Assembly (NCBI GenBank): GCA_943735955.1
Contig: OX030960.1
Span: forward strand, 623,397 to 687,396
Source of the DNA: Piscicola geometra
Lineage: Eukaryota > Annelida > Clitellata > Hirudinida > Piscicolidae
Direction of reading: 5' to 3'
DNA: 64,000 nt
The notes beneath the pieces are model-generated. The model saw nothing but the letters and a program-made list of their open reading frames with translations. It had not been told where the DNA came from and made no database searches. This document shows positions 1-12,100 of this stretch, piece by piece (within the stretch, counting starts at the first letter, position 1; each line of letters opens with the position of its first letter). A program made the translations under genes and the position numbers.

Positions 1-1696
1 CCTATTTGGAAGATTTTTACAAAATGTTAGTCGGACCAAAGCAAAGCCTGTTGTAATACATGTTTAAAATTATCTTCTTTAGGTAGTACACAGCCTAAGA
101 AGCAGACTGTTTGTGGATTGAAAAACCATCTTCAAAAACACCACAAAGAATTGTTCACCAGGTTTTTGTTAGACGTTGAAGAGAAAAATGATCTGGCGAC
201 ATTTGCGAAGAAAAGAAAATTAGAAGAATCTGTTTCACAGCCTGTTTCAGTTCAACCAGTTATCAATTTTCAAAAAGATCGCAAAACCTGGCCAGATGAT
301 CATCTCTCTACTCAGACAATCGATAAATGCATCATGGATGTGATCATTGTTGATATGATTCCATACTCAATTGTTGAAGGTGAAGCATTCAAAAGGTTGA
401 ACTTTGCTGATCCAACTGCATCAAAAAATTACCGTTTAAAAAGAAAAAAGTATTTTCGAACCAGCTTGATGCCAGCAACTTACATAAAAGTGAATCAACA
501 AGTTAAAAAACTTGTTAAAAAAGCAGAATGCATTAGTTTTACAACAGATGGGTGAACGAATCCGACCAAATCTTGCTCTTTACTTAGCTTCACTGCTCAT
601 TTTGTGCATGAAAGTTCAAGAAAGAAAGTTGTTTTGAATGCTATGGTCTTAGAAGAAACCCATACAGGAGCTTATTTGGCATCAAAATTGAAAGAAGCAA
701 TTCTGAACTGGGAGATAGATGATAAAGTTCTCATGGGCATCCGTGACAAAATTAGAAATCACGTCAGCTGATGTTGGACTGATGCAGATGAAAGCAGCCC
801 TTCGAGATGCCATAGACAAACGGTTGGAGTTTGTTTAAAAAATGCCCGAAGTGCTTGCAGCTACTTTGCTTGATCCTCGCTTCAAAGATATGTATTTTGA
901 CGATTTAGAAAAGGAGGAAGCCAAAAAGAAGTTTTAAACTTTATCAAACCAAACTTTGTTGCAGAAGAGAATTCCATCAACCAGACTGAAAAAATACAGG
1001 GAAATAACGTTTTAAACAGTTTGGGTTTATCATCCTTATGGGATATTCACGACAAAATTAACCTTACCAACCAAAACAACGATGATGCCGCTAAGAAGAC
1101 GCCTGAACACGAACGCCAAATGCAGGCGTATCTTAAAGAGCCTAGGATCCATAGAACATCCAACATTTTTGCGTATTGGCATTGTAGTCAATATTCATGT
1201 CTTGAGCCTGCTGCTCGAAAATACTTATCTGCACCCCCAACAAGTGTGGCTAGCGAGCAACTATTGCAGATCGTCGCAGCAACCTTCTTGGTGAAAATGT
1301 TGAAAAACTGTTATTTCTTGCTTACAATATTCGATTGTTTGGATTTAATTATTAAACAGGAATTGTCATCGTTCAATACTATTTTTTGACTTTAATAAAC
1401 AATTACTTATGTAGACCATTTTTGTTGTTAAAAAACTTTTATTTTTTGGCTTAAAATGTACGCTTGTTTGGATTTACTCATTAAACATCGTTAAATGCTA
1501 TTTTTTCATTTTAAATAAAAGTTGGAAAAAATTTCGGTTTCGGCTTCGGTTTCGGCCGAAAATATGATTACAATTTCGGTTTAATTTCGATTTCGGTCAA
1601 AAATTGATATTCAATTTCGGCTTAATTTCGGTTTCGGCCGAAAAGTCTTATTTCGGTTTCGGCCGAAATAAAAATATCTGTTTCGGTCGGTCTCTA
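1..1696 (+). pseudogene. Decayed hAT transposase (BED/ZBED-like) with right terminus
   Basis: This is the remnant of a hAT-superfamily DNA transposon, a cut-and-paste element. The reading frame at 118-555 begins with a BED-finger-like ending (HLQKHH) and runs through the N-terminal helical region to FTTDG. Disrupted pieces follow at about 560-760 and 850-960. The C-terminal hAT dimerisation region lies at 1021-1330, with the family signature YLSAPPTSVASE and a frameshift just after it. The right end at 1530-1696 is a subterminal run of TTTCGG/CCGAAA motifs ending in TTTCGGTCGGTCTCTA, and similar ends recur at 45.44 kb and 63.77 kb. The left end is outside the window. Stops and frameshifts make the copy inactive. 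It lies downstream of UBE3C. Confidence 0.8.
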
Positions 1697-1789
1697 GTCG
1701 TAAGTGTCGGAGAAAAAACACTAGAAATGTATTAAATTAAAATTTTGAATCGTCAAGTAGAAAAAAATTTAATCTTCTTCTCTCATCTT

Positions 1790-4400
1790 CATTGGTTCCA
1801 AGGTTGTCATAGCCAAGGGGTGGCAGTGGGGATAAGCTCCCACTGCCTATAAAGTGCTCCTTTACGGCGTGCGTCTCTGTACCGCCTCTGACAACTAAGT
1901 CCAACTCCTGGCCTGCTCGCGGCGGAACTGCTTCTACTGACAGGAGAAGGGGCGAAGGCGGGTCACTGGCGCCTTAAAACCAGTCGCTTCGGGCAGATGG
2001 TGCTCGTCAGCCCGAGAAGGCAACCCATCTAGGAGAAGGAAAACTCTGACTACCAACCGCTGCTGCCTTGCAGGCTATCCATTCATGGAAAAGGTTTTGG
2101 GAGTCAACCCCGAGGAAAAATCAGGAGTCGGAGTCCCTAAGGCGGTGGATCGTCATCTATGATGTCCTTCCGGCAACTCCTGCAGCCAAGTCGGCTCTAA
2201 GCGTGGTGCTTGCACCCCCTTGGGTCTAGTCGACGAAGCCGAGAGGGGGGTCCTGTTGTTTGGGCAGCACAAGACCTCCACACGCTTTGCCCAGGCTAGC
2301 GCCCTGGAGATGTTCACTCCAGTCTCGCTTTACGGCTAGAGCACAAAGAAGACCGCGACCCGAGTCAGTCCACCTTCGAAGTGTTGAAAGCTGCCCGAAG
2401 AAAAGCCCAGCAGACGGCTCGACGCTGCGCAAATGACTATTGGCTTCAACTGGCGAATAGCATTCAACAAGCGTCAGACGCTGGCAACGTAAGGAGCATG
2501 TATGAAGGCATCAAAAAAGCAACAGGCAAGTCAGCAAAGAAGACTGCACCCTTAAAGTTCAAATCAGGAGAGACCATCACAGACAAAGACAAGCAAATGG
2601 CAAGGTGGGTTGAACACTATCTGGAACTTTATTTCAAAGAAAACTCTGTGACTCAGATAGCACTGGACGCTATTGAAGACTTGCCAGTCTTGGAAGAGCT
2701 GGATGTCGAGCCGACCATGGACGAACTCAGCAAAGCTATTGATGCCTTAAAGAGTGGAAAAGCACCAGGAGACGATGGCATCCCACCAGAAATAATCAAA
2801 TGTGGTAAACCGTCTCTACTAGAACCACTTCACAAGCTCCTTTGCCTATGTTGGAGAGAAGGTAGAGTTCCACAGGACATGCGCAATGCCAAGATTGTCA
2901 CCCTGTATAAGAACAAGAGCGACCACAGCGACTGCAACAACTACAGGGGCATTTCACTGCTTAGCGTCGTGGGTAAAGCTTTCGCACGCGTTGTCCTCAA
3001 CCGTCTCCAAGTCCTAGCAAGTCGTGTGTATCCTGAATCGCAATGCGGCTTCAGATCAGGAAGATCCACAGTCGACATGATCTTCTCCGTGCGTCAGCTC
3101 CAGGAAAAGTGCAGAGAGCAGCGGATGCCGCTGTATATCGCCTTTATCGACCTAACTAAGGCATTCGACCTTGTAAGCAGGAACGGCCTATTTCGGCTAC
3201 TCAAGAAGATCGGCTGTCCACCTCGGCTGCTCAACATTACAACTTCTTATCACGAAAACACGCAATGTGTGGTCAGCTACGATGGGGAGATCTCAGAACC
3301 CTTCACAATCAAGAGTGGGGTCAAACAGGGTTGTGTGCTAGCGCCTACCTTATTCGGTATCTTCTTCTCGATGCTGTTGAACTTTGCATTTAAAGAGTCT
3401 GCCGAAGGTGTCCATTTACACACCAGAAGTGACGGGAAACTGCTGAACATGGCACGCCTAAGAGCAAAGACGAAAATTCGCACTGTCCTCATCAGAGACA
3501 TGCTGTTCGCTGATGATGCGGCCCTGGTGTCACACACGGAGGAACACCTTCAGCAGCTGATGAATCGCTTTGCTCAGGCTTGCAGGGAATTCGGTCTGAC
3601 CATCAGTATCAAGAAACCAACATCATGGGTCAAGACATCCCTGTTCCACCCTCAATCACAATCGGCAATCAGGTGCTGGAGGCCACTGACAAGTTCACAT
3701 ACGTGGGTTCCGTCATTACTAGCAGCCTATCCCTCGACATTGAGATTGATAAGAGGCTCGCCAAAGCAGCCAGCGTCATGGCCAGATTGAGCAAACGTGT
3801 ATGGACCAACAACCAACTGACGCGAAACACCAAGCTCAAAGTGTACCAGACATGCGTTCTCAGCACTCTGTTGTATGGCAGCGAAACCTGGACCACCTAT
3901 GCCAGGCAAGAAGATCGTCTCGAAAGCTTTCATCTTCGCTGTCTCCGACGCATCCTTGACATAACATGGTAAGACAAAATCACCAACACAGCCGTACTCA
4001 ACCAAGCCAACTCACTCAGCATACACCTCCTTCTATGCCAAAGGCGTTTACGCTGGCTGGGTCACGTGCGTAGAATGGAAGAAGGTCGCATACCCAAGGA
4101 CATACGCGACCTCAAACTTACGGGTATCGACCCTGGCAGATGGGAAGAGCTAGCCGATGACCGGAGGGGCTGGCGCCAGACTGTCCACAAAGGCATCAAA
4201 AAGGGCGAGGAAGAACGCAGGCAACATCTGGAATCCCGAAGGCAAAGAAGAAAAATGAGACAGCAAAATCAGGCTCTCGATCCTCCATCCAACTTCACCT
4301 GCAGCCGCTGCAGCAGAGACTGTCGATCCAGGATCGGTCTGCTGAGCCACTCTAGAAGCTGCCATCAAAGAACACATTAGAGCGCTATCATCATCTCACG
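1790..4400 (+). mobile_element. Non-LTR retrotransposon (LINE) copy, endonuclease deleted
   Basis: The 5' region at 1790-2330 is GC-richer than its surroundings and matches an inverted second copy at 4.9-5.6 kb. It then jumps directly into reverse-transcriptase coding sequence at 2381, so the endonuclease is missing here. RT motifs are in order: APGDDGIPPE, NNYRGISLL, IDLTKAFD, KQGCVLAPTLFG and the catalytic box LFADDAA (about 3504-3524). A frameshift lies near 3615-3625, where the protein continues in another frame (3580-3972). A stop follows at about 3970, and a final frame (4066-4377) ends in a C2H2-like CSRCSRDC...HSRSCH knuckle typical of this LINE group. The element is dead. I place it only as RTE/jockey-like. 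Confidence 0.85.
2381..3790 (+). pseudogene. LINE reverse transcriptase ORF, frameshifted
   Basis: This is an RT domain of about 410 recognisable residues containing the finger, palm and FADD motifs of non-LTR RTs. The true reading leaves this frame near 3620 and continues in the frame at 3580-3972 (KFTYVGSVITS, SETWTTYARQEDRLESF), so the last ~55 residues of this frame are spurious. It would have copied its own RNA at nicked chromosomal targets. Confidence 0.85.
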
Positions 4401-4504
4401 AGATGGATGAATGCCAACAACATCTTCATTCCAGTTTCTTTCATCTTCTCCCATCCCCTCTTTTCCTGTTCTCTTGCCCTTTCAATACATTCAAAACGCG
4501 TAAC

Positions 4505-4760
4505 CAGGAATTTCACGTAATTCCTAAAAACCAGTCAAATCGTGTAACGCATAATTCACGCATATTGAATGAAAAAAGCTTAATAAATGGCTAAATATTG
4601 AATATATATTTATTTCAGTCAACTTTTAAAATAATTTGAAATTTTTTTCCATCTTTAGGTATTTTATTAATCTTTTTTCATTCAATTTGCGTGAATCACG
4701 AGAAACACGATTTGACTGAAATTAAGCGAAATGCCTTAAAAATCAGTCGAATCGTCCAGT
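4505..4760. mobile_element. Foldback/MITE-like palindrome
   Basis: Two inverted arms of roughly 75-85 bp (about 4515-4590 and 4660-4740) share blocks such as CAGTCAAATCGTGT, TTCACGCA and ATTGAATGAAAAAAG. They flank a short AT-rich loop. No coding capacity is seen. The element sits between two inversely oriented copies of one LINE family. Its superfamily is not assignable because no clear target duplication was found. Confidence 0.6.
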
Positions 4761-4884
4761 TGATGCCAGTGATTTGATCTTGGATGTCTCCAAGACACCT
4801 TGTGACATGCTTTGTTCTGAAAGTACGAGATTGTTACTTACAGGTTGTGGTAACAACAGAATTCAAGTAGTCTCTGGCCGTTTT

Positions 4885-5600
4885 CGTTCATTTTCCCGAT
4901 GCATGGTGACCCAGCACATCTGGCCATGAGTCGTGGTCAGAGACAACCCGGGCGTTGAAATCTCCTAGAAGGTAGAGGTGTTTGGAAGCAGAAACTGTGG
5001 CAACAACGCTGCTTAGTTGTTCGTAGAATTGATCTTTAGTATCGGCGCTGGCCTGCATGGTCGGTGCATAGATGCACAGAAGATTAGCAAAGCCAGATGC
5101 TGTGAGAAAGCGTTGAGTGAGGATTCTCTCTGTGCCGCGGGAAGGAGGTTCGGACATGCAAAGCAGGGTGTTCCTGATGGCGAAGCCGACTCCGTGTTCC
5201 CTGGTCTCCTCTTTTCCTTTTTCCTGCCAAAAGAACGTGTAGTATTCCTCTCTCAAAGATCAAGACTCTGGAAGACGCGTTTCCTGTAGGGCTGCAACGT
5301 CGACGTTTAGTCTGTGCAGCTCATGATCAATGACTGCAGTCTTGCGACTGGTTTTAAGGCCAGGTGACCCGCCTTCGCTCCTTCTCCTGTCAGTAAAAGC
5401 AGTAGGGCACCGGATTAGCTTAGCGGCAAAACGCTTGGCATTCGACTCACTAACGTGGGTTCGATTCCTACCGTCGCTCAAGTGCGTCTATGCTCCAGAT
5501 TGGAAAAAGAAGAGTTCCGCCGCGAGCATGCCAGGAGTTGGACTTAGTTGTTACACAAGTGGTACAGAGACGCACGCTTATCCTCACCACCACCCCCTGG
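4885..5600 (-). mobile_element. 5' fragment of the same LINE family (endonuclease), inverted
   Basis: Read on the minus strand, 5600 to 5280 matches the 5' region of the LINE at 1.86-1.98 kb (for example CCAACTCCTGG and CTGACAGGAGAAGG). An AP-endonuclease-like domain follows, with VAALQETRLPES and LLGDFNARV, the usual catalytic E and D/N motifs. Frameshifts and a stop break it. A tRNA-like SINE of about 110 bp (5400-5512) splits the 5' region. The endonuclease missing from the 1.8-4.4 kb copy is present here, so the two copies together outline the family. Confidence 0.75.
5400..5515 (+). repeat. tRNA-like SINE inserted in a LINE
   Basis: The block interrupts a LINE 5' region that is continuous in the other copy. 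It contains an A-box-like TAGCTTAGCGG and a B-box GGTTCGATTCC with a partial T-stem (GTGGG/CCTAC), then a short tail. Acceptor and anticodon stems pair poorly, so it is not a functional tRNA gene. Confidence 0.55.
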
Positions 5601-5781
5601 ATATGACAACTTTGGAACCTTGAGAAGGAATAAAAGATTTAAAAACAAATTCATTGAAATAATGGTTGATAAACGCCTTCAATACCAACCAACCGGTTTC
5701 ATTGTTTAGTAGTTTGAAAAATAAATATTTCTACACTTACTGATAACTGAACGGTAAGAGAGGCAGTAAATATCAAAGCAA

Positions 5782-5792
5782 GTTTATTTAAT
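5782..5792 (-). terminator. Candidate poly(A) signal of UBE3C
   Basis: TTTATT on the plus strand reads AATAAA in the gene's sense, about 210 nt past the UBE3C stop codon. This is position-based only. No cleavage site can be seen. Confidence 0.35.
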
Positions 5793-5999
5793 ATTCGTTG
5801 AATTCTCGAATATATACACGATAAAGCAGCATTGAAACACATGCAACTTCAAATGCAGAGTGTCTGAAGAGGTCCACAAACACAATACCGTACTCAGCCA
5901 CCCAGCCACCCACCCACCCACGCACCATTTCCACCATCACCAGAGTAGCACCAATAAACAAGCACTCAGCATGCCTCCAAGACACACTGCGTCTCACAA

Positions 6000-6170
6000 C
6001 TAACTCAACTCAAAGCCCGAGCCTGACTCGAGAGCGTAAATGAGTTTGTCGTGAAGGAGAGTGGCATCAGGGAACTCTGGCAGCTTCAGAAGGTTCATGC
6101 ACGTGCTCGAGGTGGGCAGTCGTTCCAGGTCCTGTCCCGCCATCTGGATGCAGAAGGAAGGGTAGAGCTC
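6000..6170 (-). CDS. UBE3C: UBE3C exon 21 (catalytic Cys, stop)
   Basis: It encodes [20 protein letters not shown], the thioester cysteine in [13 protein letters not shown], and the terminal GFELS with TAG at 6000-6002. The acceptor is GTACTGCAG|. Confidence 0.96.
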   Translation of the reverse strand, partial: ELYPSFCIQMAGQDLERLPTSSTCMNLLKLPEFPDATLLHDKLIYALESGSGFELS

Positions 6171-9100
6171 CTGCAGTACGGAGGGAGATTGAGGAGATGT
6201 TGAAAGAGGCGGAGGAAATGAGGCTGATGAAGCAGAAGGGCTTTGTTCGTTCATCTATTTAGTTGTCTACTCAACCACCAACGCCCCCTCCCCAACCACC
6301 TTGAAGCCGAGCAAAGGGGGTCTTGAACAACTTGTCACAAACTTGAGAAGCATTTGTTTTTGTAAATTAGTAAACTCACCCACAACCTGCCAAAACATCT
6401 GAATCACAGGGTGATCTTCCGAGTAGCCACCTAGGTTTTATAAATGCAACTATAATTCTATAGATTAAGAATGGTAAGGGTCCCCAGGAAATTTTAAATA
6501 AGTAAAAAAATTAACATAAATAAATAAATAAACGAATAACTGAATTACAATCAAAGACTTGCACTATTTTTCATATTTTAATGTCTAAACATTTCTCTCA
6601 ATAAAAATGAATTATTTAAGCCTAAGTTAGCCTATTTGGATGTTTTTTAAAGCTTTGCTATACAAAAATCTTTTTTTAACCTAACTAAAAAACACATTAA
6701 AATTTTTTTTAATCACTGCTGTAGTGTTGCAGTACGCTGTAACAGCTGCAACACTACTGCAGAAGCATCGAGCACACTTGCACGCACCGGAGTACTGAGT
6801 GTTCCTGCGGAGGTCCTCCAGGTCGATGGGGGTGTCGGCTCCAGAAAGAAGCACCTGCAGCTCCTTGTGGTCAAAGAGTTGCAGCCACTGCAGAGGAATC
6901 ACCTCACCCAGACCCCTGCGGAAGGCTTGGCAATGCTGCTTTATCTGCTTGTTCAGGCGGTAGTCGGCCATCAAGTGCACGTACTCGAAGCGGTTTTGGT
7001 TCGTGACTGCGATGTTCTCGCCTCCCGCCTTCAACTCGTCAGTCACCACCACGCCCAGGTTGTCGTAGGTGGCTGTGAAGTTGAGCTGCAAGTCACTCAC
7101 GTCTCCAGTGAAGTCCTTGATGAAGAGCAGGTTGCGGTGCATGAGGGGGTCGAGGGAGGCGAGGTGGTGGATGTCCAAGTCAGCCCTGCTCAGCAACTTG
7201 CACAGGAAGAAGCTGGCGAAAGGAACTTCAATCAGCATCTCCTCGTAAATCACCTGGATGGCAGAGCATGCTTGTCGGTTGAGCTCCAATCAAACAAAAT
7301 CCTTTTAACTAAGGGAGACCTTTTCAATCTACATAAAACGAAATTTGTTTAACGCACTTTGCCAAGAATGCGTCCCAAGAAGAAAAAATGCTGGAGGTAG
7401 TCGTTGGAGTAGAGTATTTTCGATTGCGGGTTGGGGTAGTGGAGTTTGTCGGATGTGGTTCTGAAGAAGCCCCTGTTCGGGTCGAAGCCTGCCTTGATCA
7501 ACTCACTCATGAACTCTCGCAGCAGCCCCCCTCCATCAACGCCTGCCTCGTCCAGACCTGCAGCGTTGATGAGTCGGACCCGTAGTCGCTTCTTGAAGTT
7601 AGGTTCTGTGCGTGGTTGGTGGTGATGGGCTGAAGATGGTATTATGCCAAATGAAGCTGATGCTACACATCAACAATAACAAATCTACCAACCAGTACCA
7701 AACAAACAGCTTCATCCTCAGCACCAACCAAACCTATCCAGCTGTCTCCTTCACCCACCTAAACATATTAAACCACCACCACCCATCCTCACCCACCACC
7801 AACACCCACCATCAGCCACCACCACCACCCACCATCACCACCCACCATCACCACCCACCACCCATCACCACCACCCACCACCACCACCCATCACCACCAC
7901 CCACCACCACCCACCATTACCACCACCACCCACCACCCACCACCACCACCCACCACCAGCACCCACCATTTTCATAAGAGAGCTTCTCAAAGGCATCTTC
8001 ATAGAGGAAGTTCCTCCTGATCATGATGACAGTCGAGTTCACCAGTGAACTTATGGGCTCATCCATCTTCTGTCTGCGCACCAGGTCATGGAAGATCTGC
8101 GTGAGGGTGGGAGTGAGGGTGGGAGTGAGGGTGAAAGTGAGGGTGAGAGTGAGGGTGGGAGTGAGGGTGGGAGTGAGGGTGGGAGTGAGGGTGGGAGTGA
8201 GGGTGGAAGTGAGGGTGGGAGTGAGGGTGGGAGTGAGGGTGGGAGTGAGGGTGGGAGTGAGGGTGGGAGTGAGGGTGAGAGTGAGGGTGAGAGTGAGGGT
8301 GGAAGTGAGGGTGGGAGTGAGGGTGGGAGTGAGGGTGGGAGTGAGGGTGGGAGTGAGGGTGGAAGTGAGGGTGGGAGTGAGGGTGGGAGTGAGGGTGGGA
8401 GTGAGGGTGGGAGTGAGGGTGAGAGTGAGGGTGAGAGTGAGGGTGGGAGTGAGGGTGAGAGTGAGGGTGGAAGTGAGGGTGGGAGTGAGGGTGGAAGTGA
8501 GGGTGGGAGTGAGGGTGAGAGTGAGGGTGGGAGTGAGGGTGGGAGTGAGGGTGGAAGTGAGGGTGGGAGTGAGGGTGGGAGTGAGGGTGGGAGTGAGGGT
8601 GGGAGTGAGGGTGAGAGTGAGGGTGAGAGTGAGGGTGAGAGTGAGGGTGGAAGTGAGGGTGGGAGTGAGGGTGGAAGTGAGGGTGGGAGTGAGGGTGAGA
8701 GTGAGGGTGAGAGTGAGGGTGGGAGTGAGGGTGGGAGTGAGGGTGGAAGTGAGGGTGGGAGTGAGGGTGGGAGTGAGGGTGGGAGTGAGGGTGGGAGTGA
8801 GGGTGGGAGTGAGGGTGAGAGTGAGGGTGAGAGTGAGGGTGAGAGTGAGGGTGAGAGTGAGGGTGAGAGTGAGGGTGGAAGTGAGGGTGGGAGTGAGGGT
8901 GGAAGTGAGGGTGGGAGTGAGGGTGGGAGTGAGGGTGGGAGTGAGGGTGGGAATGAGGGTGAGAGTGAGGGTGGGAGTGAGGGTGGGAGTGAGGGTGAGA
9001 GTGAGGGTGGGAGTGAGGGTGAGAGTGAGGGTGAGAGTGAGGGTGGGAGTGAGGGTGGGAGTGAGGGTGGGAGTGAGGGTGGAAGTGAGGGTGGGAGTGA

Positions 9101-12100
9101 GGGTGGGAGTGAGGGTGGGAATGAGGGTGAGAGTGAGGGTGGGAGTGAGGGTGGGAGTGAGGGTGGGAGTGAGGGTGGTAGTGAGGGTGGGAGTGAGGGT
9201 GGGAGTGAGGGTGGGAGTGAGGGTGGGAGTGAGGGTGGGAGTGAGGGTGGGAGTGAGGGTCAGAGTGAGGGTGGGAGTGAGGGTGGGAGTGAGGGTCAGA
9301 GTGAGGGTGGGAGTGAGGGTGGGAGTGAGGGTCAGAGTGAGGGTGGGAGTGAGGGTGGGAGTGAGGGTGGGAGTGAGGGTGGGAGTGAGGGTGGGAGTGA
9401 GGGTGGGAGTGAGGGTGGGAATGAGGGTCGGAGTGAGGGTGGGAGTGAGGGTCAGAGTGAGGGTGGGAGTGAGGGTCAGAGTGAGGGTGGGAGTGAGGGT
9501 CAGAGTGAGGGTCGGAGTGAATCATCGTTTGGACAGTGTCTGATGATGTGGTCAAAACGAGTCAACCATCGACGACTGACAGTTGACAGAATAAGTTCTT
9601 GTGGTTCTAGTGCCTTTGCAATCGGATGGATGTAGTTGTTGGATCTGTTCTCCAAGTAAAAAATGCCGTGTAGTTTCAGAAGATATTTCATTTCCAATTT
9701 CCAAATCTTGCGTTCCAATTTAAGTGTTCAAGTCTCACATCCGTGTTGTAATATCTCATTATGCAAAGCAAACCGTCATGCCAAACGCGGTCGAAGGATT
9801 TTTTGAAGTTGACAGTTAACGCAATTGAACTCTCTCCTATCCTTTACCAGTTCCGAAGCAACGTTTTCGGATGGCAAAGTTCGATCTGGAAGGGCCATCA
9901 TCGCTTCTTCCAGGTCTGCAATAACTCAAAGAAGACTGGAGTCTGTTTCAAGTGGACAGGGGTAGAGACCACGTCAGTATTCAGTCGGCCTTTCTGCACT
10001 GAGAGGCTTTCTGCAGAACACTAACCATTCTTCTTTTTCGTTTCCTGCACAGATCTTCTCGAGCAGACCTGCTGTTGCTGAGGTGTCAACAAAGGTGCCA
10101 CCACAATGAGCTTTGAAGCTCCTGCAATAACAGGCTCTCTCTTTCTCTGCAGAACACATCGGACGCGGGGCTTGCTGTTATTATTAGTACAATTCTTCAT
10201 AAATGATGCACAAGAAAACACTAGGATGGGAGCAAACCTCGACCCTGTTGACGAATGGAATGATGAAGGGCAGTTCTGAGAGCACAATCAGTTTCCTCAC
10301 TTCGCTGTTCGACAGCTGAGGAGCGTCATCTCGCACTGTGGAAATGGTGCAGGTGTGGTTGTGGTGGTGCAGGTGTGGGTGTGGTGGTGCAGGTGTGGTT
10401 GTGGTGGTGCAGGTGTGGTTGTTATGGTGCAGGTGTGGGTGTGGTGGTGCAGGTGTGGTTGTGGTGGTGCAGGTGTGGTTGTTATGGTGCAGGTGTGGCT
10501 GTGATGGTGCAGGTGTGGTTGTGGTGGTGCAGGAGTGGTTGTGGTGATGCAGGTGTGGTTGTGGTGGTGCAGGTGTGGTTGTGGTGGTGCAGGAGTGGTT
10601 GTGGTAATGCAGGTGTGGTTGTGATGGTGCAGATGTGGTTGTGATGGTGCAGGTGTGGTTGTGGTGGTGCAGGTGTGGTTGTGGTGGTGCAGGTGTGGTT
10701 GTGGTGGTGCAGGTGTGGTTGTGGTGGTGCAGGTGTGGTTGTGGTGGTGCAGGTGTGGTTGTGGTAATGCAGGTGTGGTTGTGGTGGTGCAGGTGTGGTT
10801 GTGATGGTGCAGGTGTGGTTGTGGTGATGCAGGTGTGGTTGTGGTGGTGCAGGTGTGGTTGTGATAGTGCAGGTGTGGTTGTGGTGGTGCAGGTGTGGTT
10901 GTGGTGGTGCAGGTGTGGTTGTGATGGTGCAGGCGTGGTTGTGGTGGTGCAGGTGTGGTTGTGATGGTGCAGGTGTGGTTGTGATAGTGCAGGTGTGGTT
11001 GTGGTGGTGCAGGTGTGGTTGTGGTGGTGCAGGTGTGGTTGTGGTGGTGCAGGTGTGGTTGTGGTGGTGCAGGTGTGGTTGTGGTGGTGCAGGTGTGGTT
11101 GTGGTAATGCAGGTGTGGTTGTGGTGGTGCAGGTGTGGTTGTGATGGTGCAGGTGTGGTTGTGGTGATGCAGGTGTGGTTGTGGTGGTGCAGGCGTGGTT
11201 GTGGTGGTGCAGGTGTGGTTGTGATGGTGCAGGTGTGGTTGTGATGGTGCAGGTGTGGTTGTGATGGTGCAGGTGTGGTTGTGATGGTGCAGATGTGGTT
11301 GTGATGGTGCAGGTGTGATTGTGGTGGTGCAGGTGTGGTTGTGATGGTGCAGGTGTGGTTGTGGTGGTGCAGGTGTGGTTGTGATAGTGCAGGTGTGGTT
11401 GTGGTGGTGCAGGTGTCGTTGTGATGGTGCAGATGTGGTTGTGGTGGTGCAGGTGTGGTTGTAGTGGTGCAGACGTGGTTGTGATGGTGCAGGTGTGGTT
11501 GTGGTGGTGCAGGTGTAGTTGTGATGATGCAGGCGTGGTTTTGGTGGTGCAGGTGTGGTTGTGATGGTGCAGGTGTGGTTGTGATGGTGCAGGTGTGGTT
11601 GTGATGGTGCAGGTGTGGTTGTGGTGGTGCAGGTGTGGTTGTGGTGGTGCAGGTGTGGTTGTGGTGGTGTAGGTGTGGTTGTGGTAATGCAGGTGTGGTT
11701 GTGGTGGTGCAGGTGTGGTTGTGGTGGTGCAGACGTGGTTGTGATGGTGAAGGTAAGGTTGTGGTGGTGCAGGTGTGGTTGTGGTGGTGCAAGTGTGGTT
11801 GTGGTGGTGCAGGCATGGTTGTGGTGGTGCAGGTGTGGTTGTGGTGGTGCAGGTGTGGTTGTGGTGATGCAGGCGTGGTTGTGGTGATGCAGGTGTGGTT
11901 GTGGTGATGCAGGTGTGGTTGTGGTGATTCAGGTGTTGTTGTGGTGATGCAGGTGTGGTTGTGATGGTGCAGATGTGGTTGTGATGGTGCAGGTGTGGTT
12001 GTGGTGGTGCAGGTGTGGTTGTGATGGTGCAGGCGTGGTTGTGGTGGTTCAGATGTGGTTGTGATGGTGCAGGTGAGGTTGTGGTGGTGCAGGTGTGGTT

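Noticed and set aside
8023..9635. 500-codon open frames in three readings (VRVGVRVE..., HSHPHSDP..., GSEGGSEG...)
   Set aside because: They are by-products of a 12-bp array whose period is a multiple of three. The region is a UBE3C intron between well-supported exons.
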